In this document: in pieces, positions 25,110 through 34,327 of the stretch
Position numbering within the stretch: the first letter of the stretch is position 1
How the letters are laid out: every line of letters begins with the position of its first letter
DNA from: Planctomycetota bacterium
Lineage (GTDB): Bacteria > Planctomycetota > Planctomycetia > Pirellulales > Pirellulaceae
Assembly: GCA_016872725.1 (NCBI GenBank)
Contig: VGZC01000021.1
Span: 18,313 to 82,312, forward strand
Length of the DNA stretch: 64,000 nucleotides
Reading direction: 5' to 3'
The notes under the pieces: generated by a model
The model's input: the letters and a program-made list of their open reading frames with translations, nothing else
The model's database searches: none
Told to the model about the DNA's origin: nothing
Made by a program: the position numbers and the translations under genes

Positions 25110-26024
25110 CTAACGCCTCGTATCACTTACAGTCCCAATCGAGCGCCAAATGGACGACTCGATTCGATCCGTTACGAACGCAACATGCCCGTCAACGTAA
25201 AGCAGATTGACGCCTCTTGGGTGGAAACTCGACACCGTCGCGGCTCCTGATACGACGTCTCCGCCGTTGAAACACGACGGTAGGTTCGGCGTCAAGACGT
25301 GATTGTAGAGCGTAATACAGACATTAGTGATCGTCCATGGTGTTCCCTTGGAACCTGGATCTCCCAGCCACCCATGAATCGCATCGCTCGGAGGAACGGA
25401 CTTACAATGCGATGCAAAGTCATCAAGTTCGGATGGATACTGAAATTGGTGATTCGTCTGAAGATTGCTCCGGAGCCGATCGAATGAAAGGTCGCCTCGA
25501 AGGGCCTCGCAGATCAACCCCGTATTCGAGGCGCCGTCCCGAATATCCGCAAGCGATACTGGCGGACCGTACGCTCGATAGCGAAAGACTCCGTCAAATC
25601 CCGTCTTGATGAACCACGTGCCCGAGTTTCCAACATAGTTCACGCCCGCGTATCCGTTCGACGATCCTTCAAAAATGTACGGCGCGGCGTCCGCAGGACA
25701 CGTGAAGAGCGGGATGTGCGTCCGCCGCAGCAACTCCTCTCGATCCCGCACGTGGGGATCCCGCGACATCGCGGCCGATTCCGAAAAGGGAAGGAGTTGC
25801 AATAGGAATGAACCGTCATCCCCTGGCAGCGTTCGGCGGTTCGATGCGAACTGGTGGACGGCCGTTCCCATTTGCTGGAGATTGGCCGAACAACGCGTCC
25901 GCATCGCGGCGGCACGGGCGTGCTGAAGTCCGACGAGTGCCAGCGATGCCAACATGCCAAGAACGGCGAGAACGACGATGAGTTCAACGACCGAAAAGGC
26001 CCGACGAAGACCATGCCGAACCAT
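25110..26024 (-). CDS. DUF1559-family prepilin-like protein
   Basis: 304 residues from ATG 26024. The N-terminus MVRHGLRRAFSVVELIVVLAVLGMLASLALVG is a type IV pilin-like leader: basic start, cleavage between Ala9 and Phe10 expected, Glu at mature position 5, then a long hydrophobic helix. Ala rather than Gly before the cleavage point is a mild deviation. The C-terminal half has the DUF1559 hallmarks ('DIRDGASNTGLICEA', 'FHPRGVNLLYVDGHVAFV', an H-x9-DG motif). Such proteins are made in many paralogues by planctomycetes and are probably secreted as surface or pseudopilus subunits. It leads the low-GC cassette, and a strong promoter with an 11-G spacer run lies about 40 bp upstream. Confidence 0.9.
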   Translation of the reverse strand: MVRHGLRRAFSVVELIVVLAVLGMLASLALVGLQHARAAAMRTRCSANLQQMGTAVHQFASNRRTLPGDDGSFLLQLLPFSESAAMSRDPHVRDREELLRRTHIPLFTCPADAAPYIFEGSSNGYAGVNYVGNSGTWFIKTGFDGVFRYRAYGPPVSLADIRDGASNTGLICEALRGDLSFDRLRSNLQTNHQFQYPSELDDFASHCKSVPPSDAIHGWLGDPGSKGTPWTITNVCITLYNHVLTPNLPSCFNGGDVVSGAATVSSFHPRGVNLLYVDGHVAFVTDRIESSIWRSIGTVSDTRR

Positions 26025-26061
26025 GTTCTTCCCCAGCGAAAGTCGCGGTCATGATCCAACT

Positions 26062-26099
26062 GCCCTGGAATATACGCGCTGCGGGGGGGGGGGCGTCAA
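26062..26099 (-). promoter_or_regulatory. Sigma-70-like promoter with 11-G tract in the spacer
   Basis: On the minus strand, -35 TTGACG (26099-26094) and -10 TATATT (26074-26069) are separated by 19 bp, of which 11 are a pure C run (G11 on the plus strand, 26083-26093). Transcription would start near 26062, leaving a leader of about 38 nt before the DUF1559 ATG at 26024. Loss of one or two bases from the run would bring the spacer to the optimal 17-18 bp, the arrangement of phase-variable promoters such as Neisseria porA. Confidence 0.7.
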
Positions 26100-26409
26100 G
26101 ACATGGAACGTGGGGACCCGAGTTCACACGTCACGCCCGGCACGGCACCCACGGGAAACGACGAGCACGCGTTCGAATCGCGACCCCGCCGTGGGCGTCA
26201 AACTCACATCCCGGCCGGACCTCTGGCGCATTTCGTGGTCCACGCTCCCCGCGCGCGGACGCCTTGTTTCCGAATTTCCGGAGGGGCAGGCGCCGCGAAC
26301 AACCCCGAGTTGCACCGAGCGGGACTGTCCGTCATGCTCACAGCCGTACCGGAAGGTTCCGCACCGGCGCGGGACCTTCCATTCGCATTGACGGACGGGG
26401 AGACCTCGC
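26100..26409. other. Intergenic region between divergent genes, nothing recognised
   Basis: About 310 bp between the DUF1559 promoter and the beta-helix gene. It has weak open frames only as shadows, no hairpin or repeat that I can see, and no clear plus-strand promoter. The GGGGAG at 26397-26402 is the ribosome-binding site of the beta-helix gene. Confidence 0.4.
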
Positions 26410-29172
26410 ATGCGTTGGGACCGGATACTCTGGGTGCGCGCCGTTTGGGTCCTTGTCGGGCTCGCCGTTGTCGATCCACCGGTTCGCGCGGCCGACATCA
26501 CGCTCCACGTCGCGCCCGACGGGCGGGACGCGTGGTCGGGCCGGCTCGAGCGCCCGAACGCGGAACGCACCGACGGACCGCTCGCCACGCTCACCGGTGC
26601 CCGCGACGCCATCCGCCGTCTCCGAGCCGGCGGCCCGCTCGACGGGCCGCTGCGGGTCCAAGTCGCGGACGGCGACTATGCGATCACGGAACCGCTCGTG
26701 CTCACTCCCGAGGACAGCGGCACGGCCGACGCGCCGATCCGGTACGAGGCGGCCCGCGGGGCCAAGCCGCGATTCAGCGGCGGCCGCGCGATTCGAGGCT
26801 TCACGATCGACGGCGACGGCGCATGGTCGGTGCGTCTGCCCGACGTCGCCGAAGGTCGATGGTATTTCGAACAACTATGGGTCAACGGGCGACGAGCCGT
26901 ACGCGCGCGCAGTCCGAACCGCTTCCACTTCCATGTCCAAGCGCCCGTGCGGAGCGGCATCGATCCGGCGACCGGAGCGCCCGGCGATCTGACCCATCGG
27001 GCGTTTCGAGGCCGAACGGCCGATCTGGAGCCGCTCGCCCGCGTCCCTCCCGAGCGGCTCCACGACGCGACGCTCGTGACCTACCATGCGTGGGAGACGA
27101 CCCGTTCGCGCGTCGCGGCGTTTGACCCAAAGCGCGGAGTCGTCGTGACGACCGCGCCCGTGCCATGGGGGTTCGCGTACTGGGGCAACCACTGCCGATA
27201 CCACATCGAGAACATCCGAGCGGCGCTCGACGAGCCCGGCGAGTTCTTTCTCGATCGCGACGGAACGCTCGTCTACCTCCCGCGCCCCGGCGAAACCACG
27301 GCGACGGCCCAGGTGACGGCGCCGGTTGTCGAGTCGTTCGTGCGGATTGCCGGAGAACCCGACGCGGGCCGATACGTCGAACACGTTTCGTTCCGCGGAC
27401 TCGCCTTCCTCCATGGCCAATACATCCTTCCGCCCCAAGGGCACGGCGATGGCCAGGCCGAGATTTCGATCCCCGCGATGATCTCGGTCGACGGGGCGCG
27501 GCGTGTGGCGTTCGACGCCTGCGAGGTCCGCCATGTCGGAACGCATGGACTCTGGTTCCGTCGCGACTGCCGCGACTGCGCCGTGACGCGATGCCGTTTC
27601 GAGGACCTCGGTGGAGGCGGCGTCTTGATCGGCGATACCCAGGGCGGCGATACCGCGTCGCTTCCCCTCGTCACGAGCGGCATCCGTTGCGACAACAACA
27701 TCATCCACGGCGGTGGGCGGATCCACCACGGCGCGATCGGAGTCTGGGTCGGTAACAGCGGCCACAATCAGGTCACGCACAATGATATCAGCGATCTCTA
27801 CTATACGGGCGTCTCGGTCGGATGGAGCTGGGGTTACGCGCCGACCGCGTCGCATAGCAACACAATCGACTTCAATCACATACACCATCTCGGTTGGCAC
27901 GTGCTGAGCGATATGGGAGGCGTCTATACGCTCGGGATCGCCGAAGGCACGACGGTCAGCAACAATGTCATCCACGATATTGGTTCCTACGATCGCTACG
28001 GGCGGGGAGGCTGGGGACTTTACAACGACGAAGGGAGTTCGGGCATCGTCCTCGAAAACAACCTCGTATACCGCGTCCAGACCGGTTCGTATCACCAGCA
28101 CTACGGCAAGGACAACATCGTCCGCAACAACATTCTGGCGTTCAGCCGCGAAGGCCAGATTCAGCGGTCGCGCGTCGAGGACCACACGTCGTTCCGATTC
28201 ATGAACAATATCGTGGTCTGGGACCAGGGGCCCCTGGTCGCGGCCGGTTCGGTCCAGGATGAGCGGGTCGATTTCGCGAACAACGTCTATTTCGATGCGT
28301 CGGGTCGAGCGGTCGATTTCCAGGGAGCGACGCTGGCCGATCGGCAGGCGAAGGGCTGGGATCGGGGATCGATCATCGCCGATCCTCGGTTCGCCGACCC
28401 CGCGCGCGACGACTTCCGGCTGCATCCCGATTCACCGGCGTTCAAGGCGGGATTTGTCGCGTTCGATCCATCGCGGGCGGGAGTCCACGGCGACGACGCC
28501 TGGGTGTCGGCGGCCAAATCGCTCGCATTTCCGCCGATGGAATCGTTCCGGCCGCCTGAGCCGCCGCCGGTGGAAATCGACGACACGTTCGAGGACTCTC
28601 CGTCCGGCGCGGCGCCCTTTTTCGCGCAGGTCAGCGTTGAAGGTAGCGGCGATGCGATTCGCGTCATAGCGGATCCCGCTCGGACGAATGAGCGGTGCCT
28701 TGAAGTACGCGACGCGAAGGGCCTCGCCGCGCGCTACAATCCGCATTTCGCGTACCGGCCTTTCTATGCGTCGGGGCGAGCGCGGTGCGCCTTCGACTTG
28801 TGGATCGAACCGGGATCCCACCTATTCCACGAATGGCGCAGTTGGGACGGGGAACCGTATCGCGTCGGACCGTCCGTTTGGATTCAGGACGGGACCCTGC
28901 GCGTCGCCGACCGCGAACCGATCCGCATTCCCGATGGCCATTGGATCCATGTCGAGATCGTCGCGCCGGTCGGAAACTCGGCGAGCGGGACGTGGTCGCT
29001 GACGGTTCAAATCGCCGGCGAGGAGCCTCGACAATTCGACGACTTGCCGGTCGGAAGCCCCGAATTCCGCAATCTGACGTGGGTGGGGTGGAGCAGCATG
29101 GCCGACACGGCGACCGGATTCCGGCTCGACAACATCCAATTGCACCCCGTGAGGGAAGAGGGTCGACAATGA
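26410..29172 (+). CDS. Secreted right-handed parallel beta-helix protein (possible glycoside hydrolase)
   Basis: 920 residues; ATG 26410 is preceded by GGGGAG at 7 bases. A signal peptide ([18 protein letters not shown]) leads into '[18 protein letters not shown]...[17 protein letters not shown]', the usual opening of beta-helix glycan-active proteins, and '[17 protein letters not shown]', typical of the GH141-like group. Residues about 350-620 carry parallel beta-helix coils rich in Asn turns ([47 protein letters not shown]). The C-terminal about 200 residues form a jelly-roll-like carbohydrate-binding domain. The stop overlaps the next gene (ATGA), so the two are co-translated. Substrate unknown; the GH141 link is a pattern match only. 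Confidence 0.8.
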   Translation: MRWDRILWVRAVWVLVGLAVVDPPVRAADITLHVAPDGRDAWSGRLERPNAERTDGPLATLTGARDAIRRLRAGGPLDGPLRVQVADGDYAITEPLVLTPEDSGTADAPIRYEAARGAKPRFSGGRAIRGFTIDGDGAWSVRLPDVAEGRWYFEQLWVNGRRAVRARSPNRFHFHVQAPVRSGIDPATGAPGDLTHRAFRGRTADLEPLARVPPERLHDATLVTYHAWETTRSRVAAFDPKRGVVVTTAPVPWGFAYWGNHCRYHIENIRAALDEPGEFFLDRDGTLVYLPRPGETTATAQVTAPVVESFVRIAGEPDAGRYVEHVSFRGLAFLHGQYILPPQGHGDGQAEISIPAMISVDGARRVAFDACEVRHVGTHGLWFRRDCRDCAVTRCRFEDLGGGGVLIGDTQGGDTASLPLVTSGIRCDNNIIHGGGRIHHGAIGVWVGNSGHNQVTHNDISDLYYTGVSVGWSWGYAPTASHSNTIDFNHIHHLGWHVLSDMGGVYTLGIAEGTTVSNNVIHDIGSYDRYGRGGWGLYNDEGSSGIVLENNLVYRVQTGSYHQHYGKDNIVRNNILAFSREGQIQRSRVEDHTSFRFMNNIVVWDQGPLVAAGSVQDERVDFANNVYFDASGRAVDFQGATLADRQAKGWDRGSIIADPRFADPARDDFRLHPDSPAFKAGFVAFDPSRAGVHGDDAWVSAAKSLAFPPMESFRPPEPPPVEIDDTFEDSPSGAAPFFAQVSVEGSGDAIRVIADPARTNERCLEVRDAKGLAARYNPHFAYRPFYASGRARCAFDLWIEPGSHLFHEWRSWDGEPYRVGPSVWIQDGTLRVADREPIRIPDGHWIHVEIVAPVGNSASGTWSLTVQIAGEEPRQFDDLPVGSPEFRNLTWVGWSSMADTATGFRLDNIQLHPVREEGRQ

Positions 29173-30152
29173 TCGAGACGTCGCGATTTTCTCCGTCCGG
29201 ACGGGACCGTTGCAAACGGCGACGCGTCCGAGTCGCGTGGTCGAACACCGTCGCGCGCCGTTCCGCGCCATGGTTGTTGATCCTGGTTCTCGCCTCCCGC
29301 GCGGCAGCTCAGAACGGGACGTACGATTGGTCGGCGGCCCGATCGCTCGGACCGGGGATCCAGTTCGCCCGAGTCGAGACCACGTCGCCGCGCAACCTCG
29401 TTGTTCATGGAATCCGGTTCGACACGACGACGCCCGGACTCGCGTTCCACACGACCGGTCGCCGCGCCGAATGGGTGGAGGGCAAAGCCGAAACCGATCG
29501 CCGGACCACTCGCGATTTCCTGCGCCAAGCCCGCGCGAAGGGTATTCCGATGGTCGTCGCGATCAATGCGGACGCCTTTTCTCCGTGGCCCGTTCCCTAC
29601 AATCAGACGACGCCCACGAACCTGCTGGGGCTCGCCGTTTCACGCGGCGAGTTGGTTTCGAAGCCGTCCGGGAGCCCCTCGTTCATCCGCGGGAAGTCGG
29701 GCGAGTGCCGGATTCGTGTCATGAACGCCGGCGCGGACACGTCGGATATCGATTTGGCGGTGAGCGGTTTCGCGATCTGCCTCGAGGACGGCAAACCGCT
29801 CGATGGGCCGGACGCCCTGCATCCCCGAACGGGACTCGGCTTGGACGCCACGAACCGGTACACGATCGCCGTCGTGATCGACGGGAGGCAGCCGGCGAGC
29901 GCCGGGGCGACGACGGAGGAGCTGGGTGATTGGATGCGGTATTTCGGAGCGGACGACGGAATCAACATGGACGGCGGAGGCTCCACGACGATCGCCTGGT
30001 GGGATCCCGACGCGCCCGAACCGGACAAATGCCGCCTACTGAACCAACCCGTCGGCAACGGAGCCAAGGCGGAATCCCTGCCGCGTGAGCAATTCCGTCC
30101 CACCGAGCGCGCGAACGGCAACAACTTGGGTGTCTCCGTCGACGGCTCATAG
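29169..30152 (+). CDS. NAGPA-type phosphodiester glycosidase family protein
   Basis: About 327 residues from ATG 29169, which overlaps the previous stop (ATGA). A basic lead and hydrophobic stretch ([16 protein letters not shown]) form a signal peptide. The body follows the NAGPA/DUF2233 pattern: '[21 protein letters not shown]', '[15 protein letters not shown]' with the Asn-Asp pair, 'HPRTGLGLD', '[10 protein letters not shown]' and the C-terminal '[18 protein letters not shown]' with the conserved DGGGS. The founding member removes GlcNAc from mannose-6-phosphate; bacterial relatives cleave phosphodiester-linked sugars in cell-wall or exopolymer glycans. Tight coupling with the beta-helix protein suggests joint action on one extracellular polymer (inference). 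Confidence 0.88.
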   Translation: MIETSRFSPSGRDRCKRRRVRVAWSNTVARRSAPWLLILVLASRAAAQNGTYDWSAARSLGPGIQFARVETTSPRNLVVHGIRFDTTTPGLAFHTTGRRAEWVEGKAETDRRTTRDFLRQARAKGIPMVVAINADAFSPWPVPYNQTTPTNLLGLAVSRGELVSKPSGSPSFIRGKSGECRIRVMNAGADTSDIDLAVSGFAICLEDGKPLDGPDALHPRTGLGLDATNRYTIAVVIDGRQPASAGATTEELGDWMRYFGADDGINMDGGGSTTIAWWDPDAPEPDKCRLLNQPVGNGAKAESLPREQFRPTERANGNNLGVSVDGS

Positions 30153-30262
30153 GTCTTCCCCTTTCGTTCCTTTCGCGTCTTTCCGGCTCTTTTCCTTTCC
30201 GTACCCTATTCCTTCCCTTTTTCCTCGCATTCCTTTCGCACCTTTCGTGGACGTCGTCCTCG
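30153..30262. repeat. Pyrimidine-rich TTCCTTTCG-type simple repeat between convergent genes
   Basis: The plus strand is strongly pyrimidine-biased with variants of TTTCGTTCC, TTCCTTTCG and CTTTCCGG repeated irregularly. It separates the plus-strand glycosidase from the minus-strand antiporter. As RNA from the minus strand it would be purine-rich. It might help end transcription from both sides, but no hairpin is evident. Confidence 0.5.
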
Positions 30263-30300
30263 CCCCTTGCGCGTTTTCGCGCGATCGCATCGTTCGCGGG

Positions 30301-32292
30301 CTACCCGACAGCGTCGAGGAACTCCATCGCGCGGTCGACTTGCGCGGGGTCGCCGGCCAGAACGGCGATGTCATCGGCCGCGATACGGAGATCCGGTTCG
30401 GGATTCACGAACATCTCGCGACCGCGGCGCACGGCGAGTACGGTCGCTCCCGTGAGGGACCGAAGATTCAATTCGCGCAGGGACCGGCCGTCCGCGGGCG
30501 AACCGCCCCGGATCCAGCACGACTTGATCTCCATCATTTCGGGGATCCGCGGATCGGGGAGGACGATGCGCATGGACGAGACATTGCGGTCGCGCAGGAC
30601 TTCGTAATGATCGCTTCGAATCCGTTCGACCAATTCCATGATCAGGTTCGCCGGCACATCGTATTCGGCGAGCACGCGCGCGAAGATCTCGACCGAGGTC
30701 TCGAATTCCTCGGGGATGATCGTATCGGCGCCGAGCGCGCGCAGTTCCGGCACCTCGGCGAGATAGCGCGTCCTCGCGATGATGCGCAGCGCGGGGTTCA
30801 TGTGCCGGGCCAGTTGGACGATGCGCCGCGAACTGATCGGGTCGGAAATCGCGACGACCAGCAGTCGGGCGGCGCGGATATTGAGATGTTCGAGCACGGC
30901 GGGACGCGTTCCGTCGCCATAGTGGACGGGCTCGTTCGCTTGCGCCGCCTTTCGGACCGTTTCCGGGTTGAGTTCCAGAACAACGTACTCGATGTCGGCC
31001 GCGCGGAGGACGCGGGCGAGGTTGCGGCCGTTGAGCCCATAGCCCAGGACGACGACGTGGCCCCGAGCCGTGACCGTATCCTCGGCCTCCGCGCCGTCGC
31101 GACCCGCGCGCCCGTCGCCTTCGGTCGAAGTGCCCGCGGCCCGCGCGGCGAAACGCGTCGCGAGCCCGATCAATGCGGGAGTCAGCGTGATCGATACGAC
31201 GGCCGTCGCGAGAAACGCCTGCTGCTGGTCGCGATCGAGAATCCCGAGCGCCAGCCCGCGGTCCGCCAGGATGAACGAGAACTCGCCGATCTGAGCGAGC
31301 GACGCGCCGAGCAACACGGCGATCCGCGGCGGGTAGCCCGCCAACTTGCGGGTCGGCAGCGCGGCCGCCGCGAATTTCAGCGTCACGACGACCACCGCCA
31401 ACGCTCCGATCAAGGGAACATGCGAGGCCACGAATCGCAAGTCGAGCAGCATGCCGACCGAGATGAAGAAGAGGCTCGCAAGCGTGTCGCGGAACGGAAG
31501 GACCTCGGCGAGCGTTTCCGCGGCGTATTCCGATTCGGACAGAATCAACCCGGCGAGGAACGCGCCGAGCGCGAGTGACCAGCCCATCGATTCGGTGAGC
31601 GCCGCGCCGCCGAGACAGGCGAGGACGAGCACGATGAGGAACAACTCGCGGTTCTTCGTTCGGACCACCTGGAACACCACGAACGGGACGACATACCGGC
31701 CCGCCACCAGCAGCAGGCCGATCACGATCGAGCCGAACCCCAAGGATCTCCAAGGCATAGAGGCTTCGCCGTCGCGGGCCGCGAGCAACGGGAGCAAGGC
31801 CATGCAGACCACGACCACGAGATCTTGAAACAGAAGCACGGCGGCCGCGATGTTTCCCTGGGCCGATCCCATCTCGCCGCGGTCCGTCAGGATCTTGAAC
31901 ACCACCGCCGTACTCGACATCGCCAGCATCATGCCGAGCAGCGCGGCGAGACGCGCGTCCGCGAACATGAGATGACCGGCGCCGGCTCCCACCACCACGC
32001 ATGACGCGACTTGCGGCACGCCGACGAGCAGCATAAGCCGTCCGAGACCCACAAGGCGCGGCAGCGAGAATTCGAGCCCGACCGCGAACAAGAGCACGAC
32101 GACCCCGATCTCCGCGAGCGTCACGACCGTTTCCGTGTCCGCGATGAGGCCGAGCCCGTGGGGCCCGGTGAGCACTCCCGCCACAAGCAGCCCCACAACG
32201 GTCGGAACACGCAGGCGGTGGAACAGGAAGACGACCGCCCCCGCCACCGCGAAGACGATCAGCAACTCCCGTAGGAAATGGAGCGGTTCCAT
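30301..32292 (-). CDS. Monovalent cation:proton antiporter with RCK domain (KefB/C-like)
   Basis: About 663 residues from ATG 32292, 26 bp after the upstream stop; the in-frame sequence above it is arginine-rich noise. Residues 1-390 carry about 12 membrane helices of the CPA2 family ('VPTVVGLLVAGVLTGPHGLGLI', 'LFAVGLEFSLPRLV', 'MSSTAVVFKILTDRG', 'SLALGAFLAGLILSESEYA'). Next is a TrkA-N/RCK nucleotide-binding domain ('GHVVVLGYGLNGRNLARVL') and a TrkA-C domain at the end ('LRELNLRSLTGATVLAVRRG'). Such proteins exchange K+ or Na+ for H+ and are gated by NAD(H) or glutathione adducts. Lies on the same strand as, and just downstream of, the PQQ-propeller gene. Confidence 0.92.
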   Translation of the reverse strand: MEPLHFLRELLIVFAVAGAVVFLFHRLRVPTVVGLLVAGVLTGPHGLGLIADTETVVTLAEIGVVVLLFAVGLEFSLPRLVGLGRLMLLVGVPQVASCVVVGAGAGHLMFADARLAALLGMMLAMSSTAVVFKILTDRGEMGSAQGNIAAAVLLFQDLVVVVCMALLPLLAARDGEASMPWRSLGFGSIVIGLLLVAGRYVVPFVVFQVVRTKNRELFLIVLVLACLGGAALTESMGWSLALGAFLAGLILSESEYAAETLAEVLPFRDTLASLFFISVGMLLDLRFVASHVPLIGALAVVVVTLKFAAAALPTRKLAGYPPRIAVLLGASLAQIGEFSFILADRGLALGILDRDQQQAFLATAVVSITLTPALIGLATRFAARAAGTSTEGDGRAGRDGAEAEDTVTARGHVVVLGYGLNGRNLARVLRAADIEYVVLELNPETVRKAAQANEPVHYGDGTRPAVLEHLNIRAARLLVVAISDPISSRRIVQLARHMNPALRIIARTRYLAEVPELRALGADTIIPEEFETSVEIFARVLAEYDVPANLIMELVERIRSDHYEVLRDRNVSSMRIVLPDPRIPEMMEIKSCWIRGGSPADGRSLRELNLRSLTGATVLAVRRGREMFVNPEPDLRIAADDIAVLAGDPAQVDRAMEFLDAVG

Positions 32293-32318
32293 CGGTCCGG
32301 TGATTTCGAAGAAGGGCG

Positions 32319-33599
32319 TCAACGCGAGCCGACGCAATAGAGATGATCGACGCCCCGCAGGTATAGCCGATCGCCCGAGGGCACCGGTGACCCGATGATC
32401 GACTCGCCCATCGCGTTGTTCGCGACCAACCGGAACCCGTCGTGGATCTCGGCGACGAAGACCACGCCGTCCTCGCGGGGCGCGTGGAGTCGGCCGCCCG
32501 CGATCAACGGCGACGCGTAGAACTTCGCGCTGCCCTTGGGAAATGCGTCCTCCCAGTCCGATCGGCCGGTCGCCGGATCGATGCACGCGACACGGCCCTG
32601 GTCTCCGACAAGGTAGACGCGGCCGCGATACGCGACCGGCGATGGAACGAACGTGCCGATGTCGGTGCGCAACCATGCGCGATGCGTGGCCGTGACGTCG
32701 CCCGATCCGCCCAACCGGATCCCGTGCAGTCGAGGATTGCCTCGATCGTTGCGGCCGAACGCGACGACCGCCATTCCATCGATGACGACGGGCGTCGCGA
32801 TCGACGGCCAAAGCTCGTTGCCCTCGGGATTGAAACCGCCGCATGTCCAAACGACCCTCCCGTCGCCCAGATCATGGATCGTCAGATGCTGAGCGCCCCA
32901 GACCATCAACGCCTCGGACCCTTCGTGCTGGATGACCAGCGGGGTCGCGTACCCGTGATCTCCTTCCACGGGCGTCTCGTAGTTGCGAGGAGTTTTCCAG
33001 ACCATTTCGCCCGTACCCTTGTCGAACGCCGCCACCCACGATTCGCCTTTGTGCATCCGGGTCATGATCACGAACCGCTCGGTCAGTACGGGCGACGTTC
33101 CGTGATCCCAAAAGAGCGTGTCGGGGCCGAAGCGTTCGACAAGATTCGTCTGCCAGCGGATCTTCCCGTCAAATGCGACGGCTGCCAGTGTTCCGCTCTT
33201 GAAATAGACGAACAACCCCGCCCCGTCGGTCGCCGGTGACGGGTTGCAACCCGATCCGTTGCGGTGTTTACCCGGATTCTCGGACCCGAATGCCGTTTGC
33301 CACAGGCGTTCTCCCGAAGGGTCCAAGGCGAGCAAGGCGTCGCGGCCGTCGGCCGGCGCCGTCACGTAGATTCGGTCGTTCCAGAGAATGGGCGTCGAAC
33401 ACCCCTTGCCGGGTAACCGGCGCTTCCAAACGACCTGCTCGGGATTCCAGCGGACCGGCGGATTCCCGGTCGCCGTGCTTCCCGAATCGTCGGGGCCGCG
33501 CCACCGCGGCCACTGACCGGGCTCGGCGGCGACCGAGCCGGCGACGATCATCTCGAAAACCAGAACACGTGCGATGGCGAGTGAAACGCAGCGGATCAT
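32319..33599 (-). CDS. Secreted PQQ-like beta-propeller protein
   Basis: About 426 residues from ATG 33599, with GAGGAG 7 bases upstream. A signal peptide (IARVLVFEMIVAGSVAAEP) is followed by 'GQWPRWRGPDDSG', the usual start of planctomycete PQQ-propeller proteins, and seven or eight blades with the 'VYLVGDQGRVACIDPATGRSDWE' type Trp-docking motif. Many members bind no PQQ and act as scaffolds (BamB-like), so a dehydrogenase role is not established. The Cys in 'SGCNPSP' and in 'VVWTCGGFNP' is not a known cofactor ligand here. Confidence 0.88.
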   Translation of the reverse strand: MIRCVSLAIARVLVFEMIVAGSVAAEPGQWPRWRGPDDSGSTATGNPPVRWNPEQVVWKRRLPGKGCSTPILWNDRIYVTAPADGRDALLALDPSGERLWQTAFGSENPGKHRNGSGCNPSPATDGAGLFVYFKSGTLAAVAFDGKIRWQTNLVERFGPDTLFWDHGTSPVLTERFVIMTRMHKGESWVAAFDKGTGEMVWKTPRNYETPVEGDHGYATPLVIQHEGSEALMVWGAQHLTIHDLGDGRVVWTCGGFNPEGNELWPSIATPVVIDGMAVVAFGRNDRGNPRLHGIRLGGSGDVTATHRAWLRTDIGTFVPSPVAYRGRVYLVGDQGRVACIDPATGRSDWEDAFPKGSAKFYASPLIAGGRLHAPREDGVVFVAEIHDGFRLVANNAMGESIIGSPVPSGDRLYLRGVDHLYCVGSR

Positions 33600-33809
33600 G
33601 GGGCGGCTCCTCGACCGGCTCGGGGTTCTTGCGCATCGTGGCGTAACGCGGCGCATCATCCAGGGCCTGTTGTGGGCCATCGGTCGCCTGATGTCAACCG
33701 ATCCACGCCGCCGCCACGCCGGCCTGCACGGAAGGGCCCTCGGCCGCCTGCGGCACCCCCCGCGCGCACCCCTGGCCGTCCCGAATCCACACCGGAGCCA
33801 CCATCAACA
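33600..33809. other. Upstream part of a 728-bp gene-free region
   Basis: From the PQQ-propeller start to the 88-bp repeats there is high-GC sequence without a supported gene. GAGGAG at 33607-33612 (minus) is the ribosome-binding site of the propeller gene. No promoter or RNA gene is clear. Confidence 0.4.
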
Positions 33810-34075
33810 TTGGCCAGGTCACCTGTGCACGCTGAATGCACAAACTGCGCTATCTTAGGCAAATGGGAGCCATGGCGAGCCTGGGGCGATTTCAATTTTG
33901 GCCAGGTCACTTGCGGACGCGGAATACGCGGACCGCGATGTTTGAGGCGAATGGCTGCCATGGCGAGTCTGGGGCGATTTCAATTTTGGCCAGGTCACTT
34001 GCGGACGCGGAATACGCGAACCGCGATGTTTGGGGCGAATGGCGGCCATGGCGAGTCTGGGGCGATTCCGTGTTC
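33810..34075. repeat. 88-bp tandem repeat, about three copies
   Basis: The block GCCATGGCGAG...CTGGGGCGATTTC recurs at 33871, 33959 and 34047, exactly 88 bp apart; the linked block TTGGCCAGGTCAC...GCGGA recurs at 33810, 33898 and 33986. The middle copies are nearly identical, the first and last diverged. 88 is not a multiple of 3, and the apparent small frames across it change frame each copy, so it is not coding. Each unit contains the palindrome GCCATGGC and CGCG-rich inverted segments. Confidence 0.85.
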
Positions 34076-34190
34076 GGCTAGGCCGCTCGCGGACCGGCCA
34101 CTCGCGGACGCGATTTTCCGCGCGGACTCGGCGCCCCGTTGGACGTCCCGATCTTCCTTGATTTCCTCCGATCGTTCTCGATCGTCGCCC

Positions 34191-34217
34191 ATTCGTGTCA
34201 TTCGTCTCATTCGTGGT
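34191..34217. repeat. Three 9-bp repeats, ATTCGTGTC type
   Basis: ATTCGTGTC, ATTCGTCTC and ATTCGTGGT follow one another upstream of the ROK gene. A closely similar string occurs in intergenic DNA of many bacteria, so this may be a dispersed element rather than a local feature. The ROK start is 110 bp downstream. Confidence 0.6.
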
Positions 34218-34327
34218 CAAAATCCCACGTGCGTCTTTCCCGTTTCGGGCACGGGCACGTATACTGCGGCTTGTCCCCGTTCCATTCCACCGTTCCCAAA
34301 ACCCGCCCCCGCCCAGTTCGAGTGACT

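Noticed and set aside
32293..32850. 186-codon N-terminal extension of the antiporter
   Set aside because: It overlaps the PQQ-propeller gene, is Arg-rich noise, and the membrane domain starts at 32292.
33836..34081. Short protein repeats (RFQFWPGHLRTRNTRTAMF) in the 88-bp region
   Set aside because: 88 bp is not a multiple of three, so each copy is read in a different frame. There is no ribosome-binding site.
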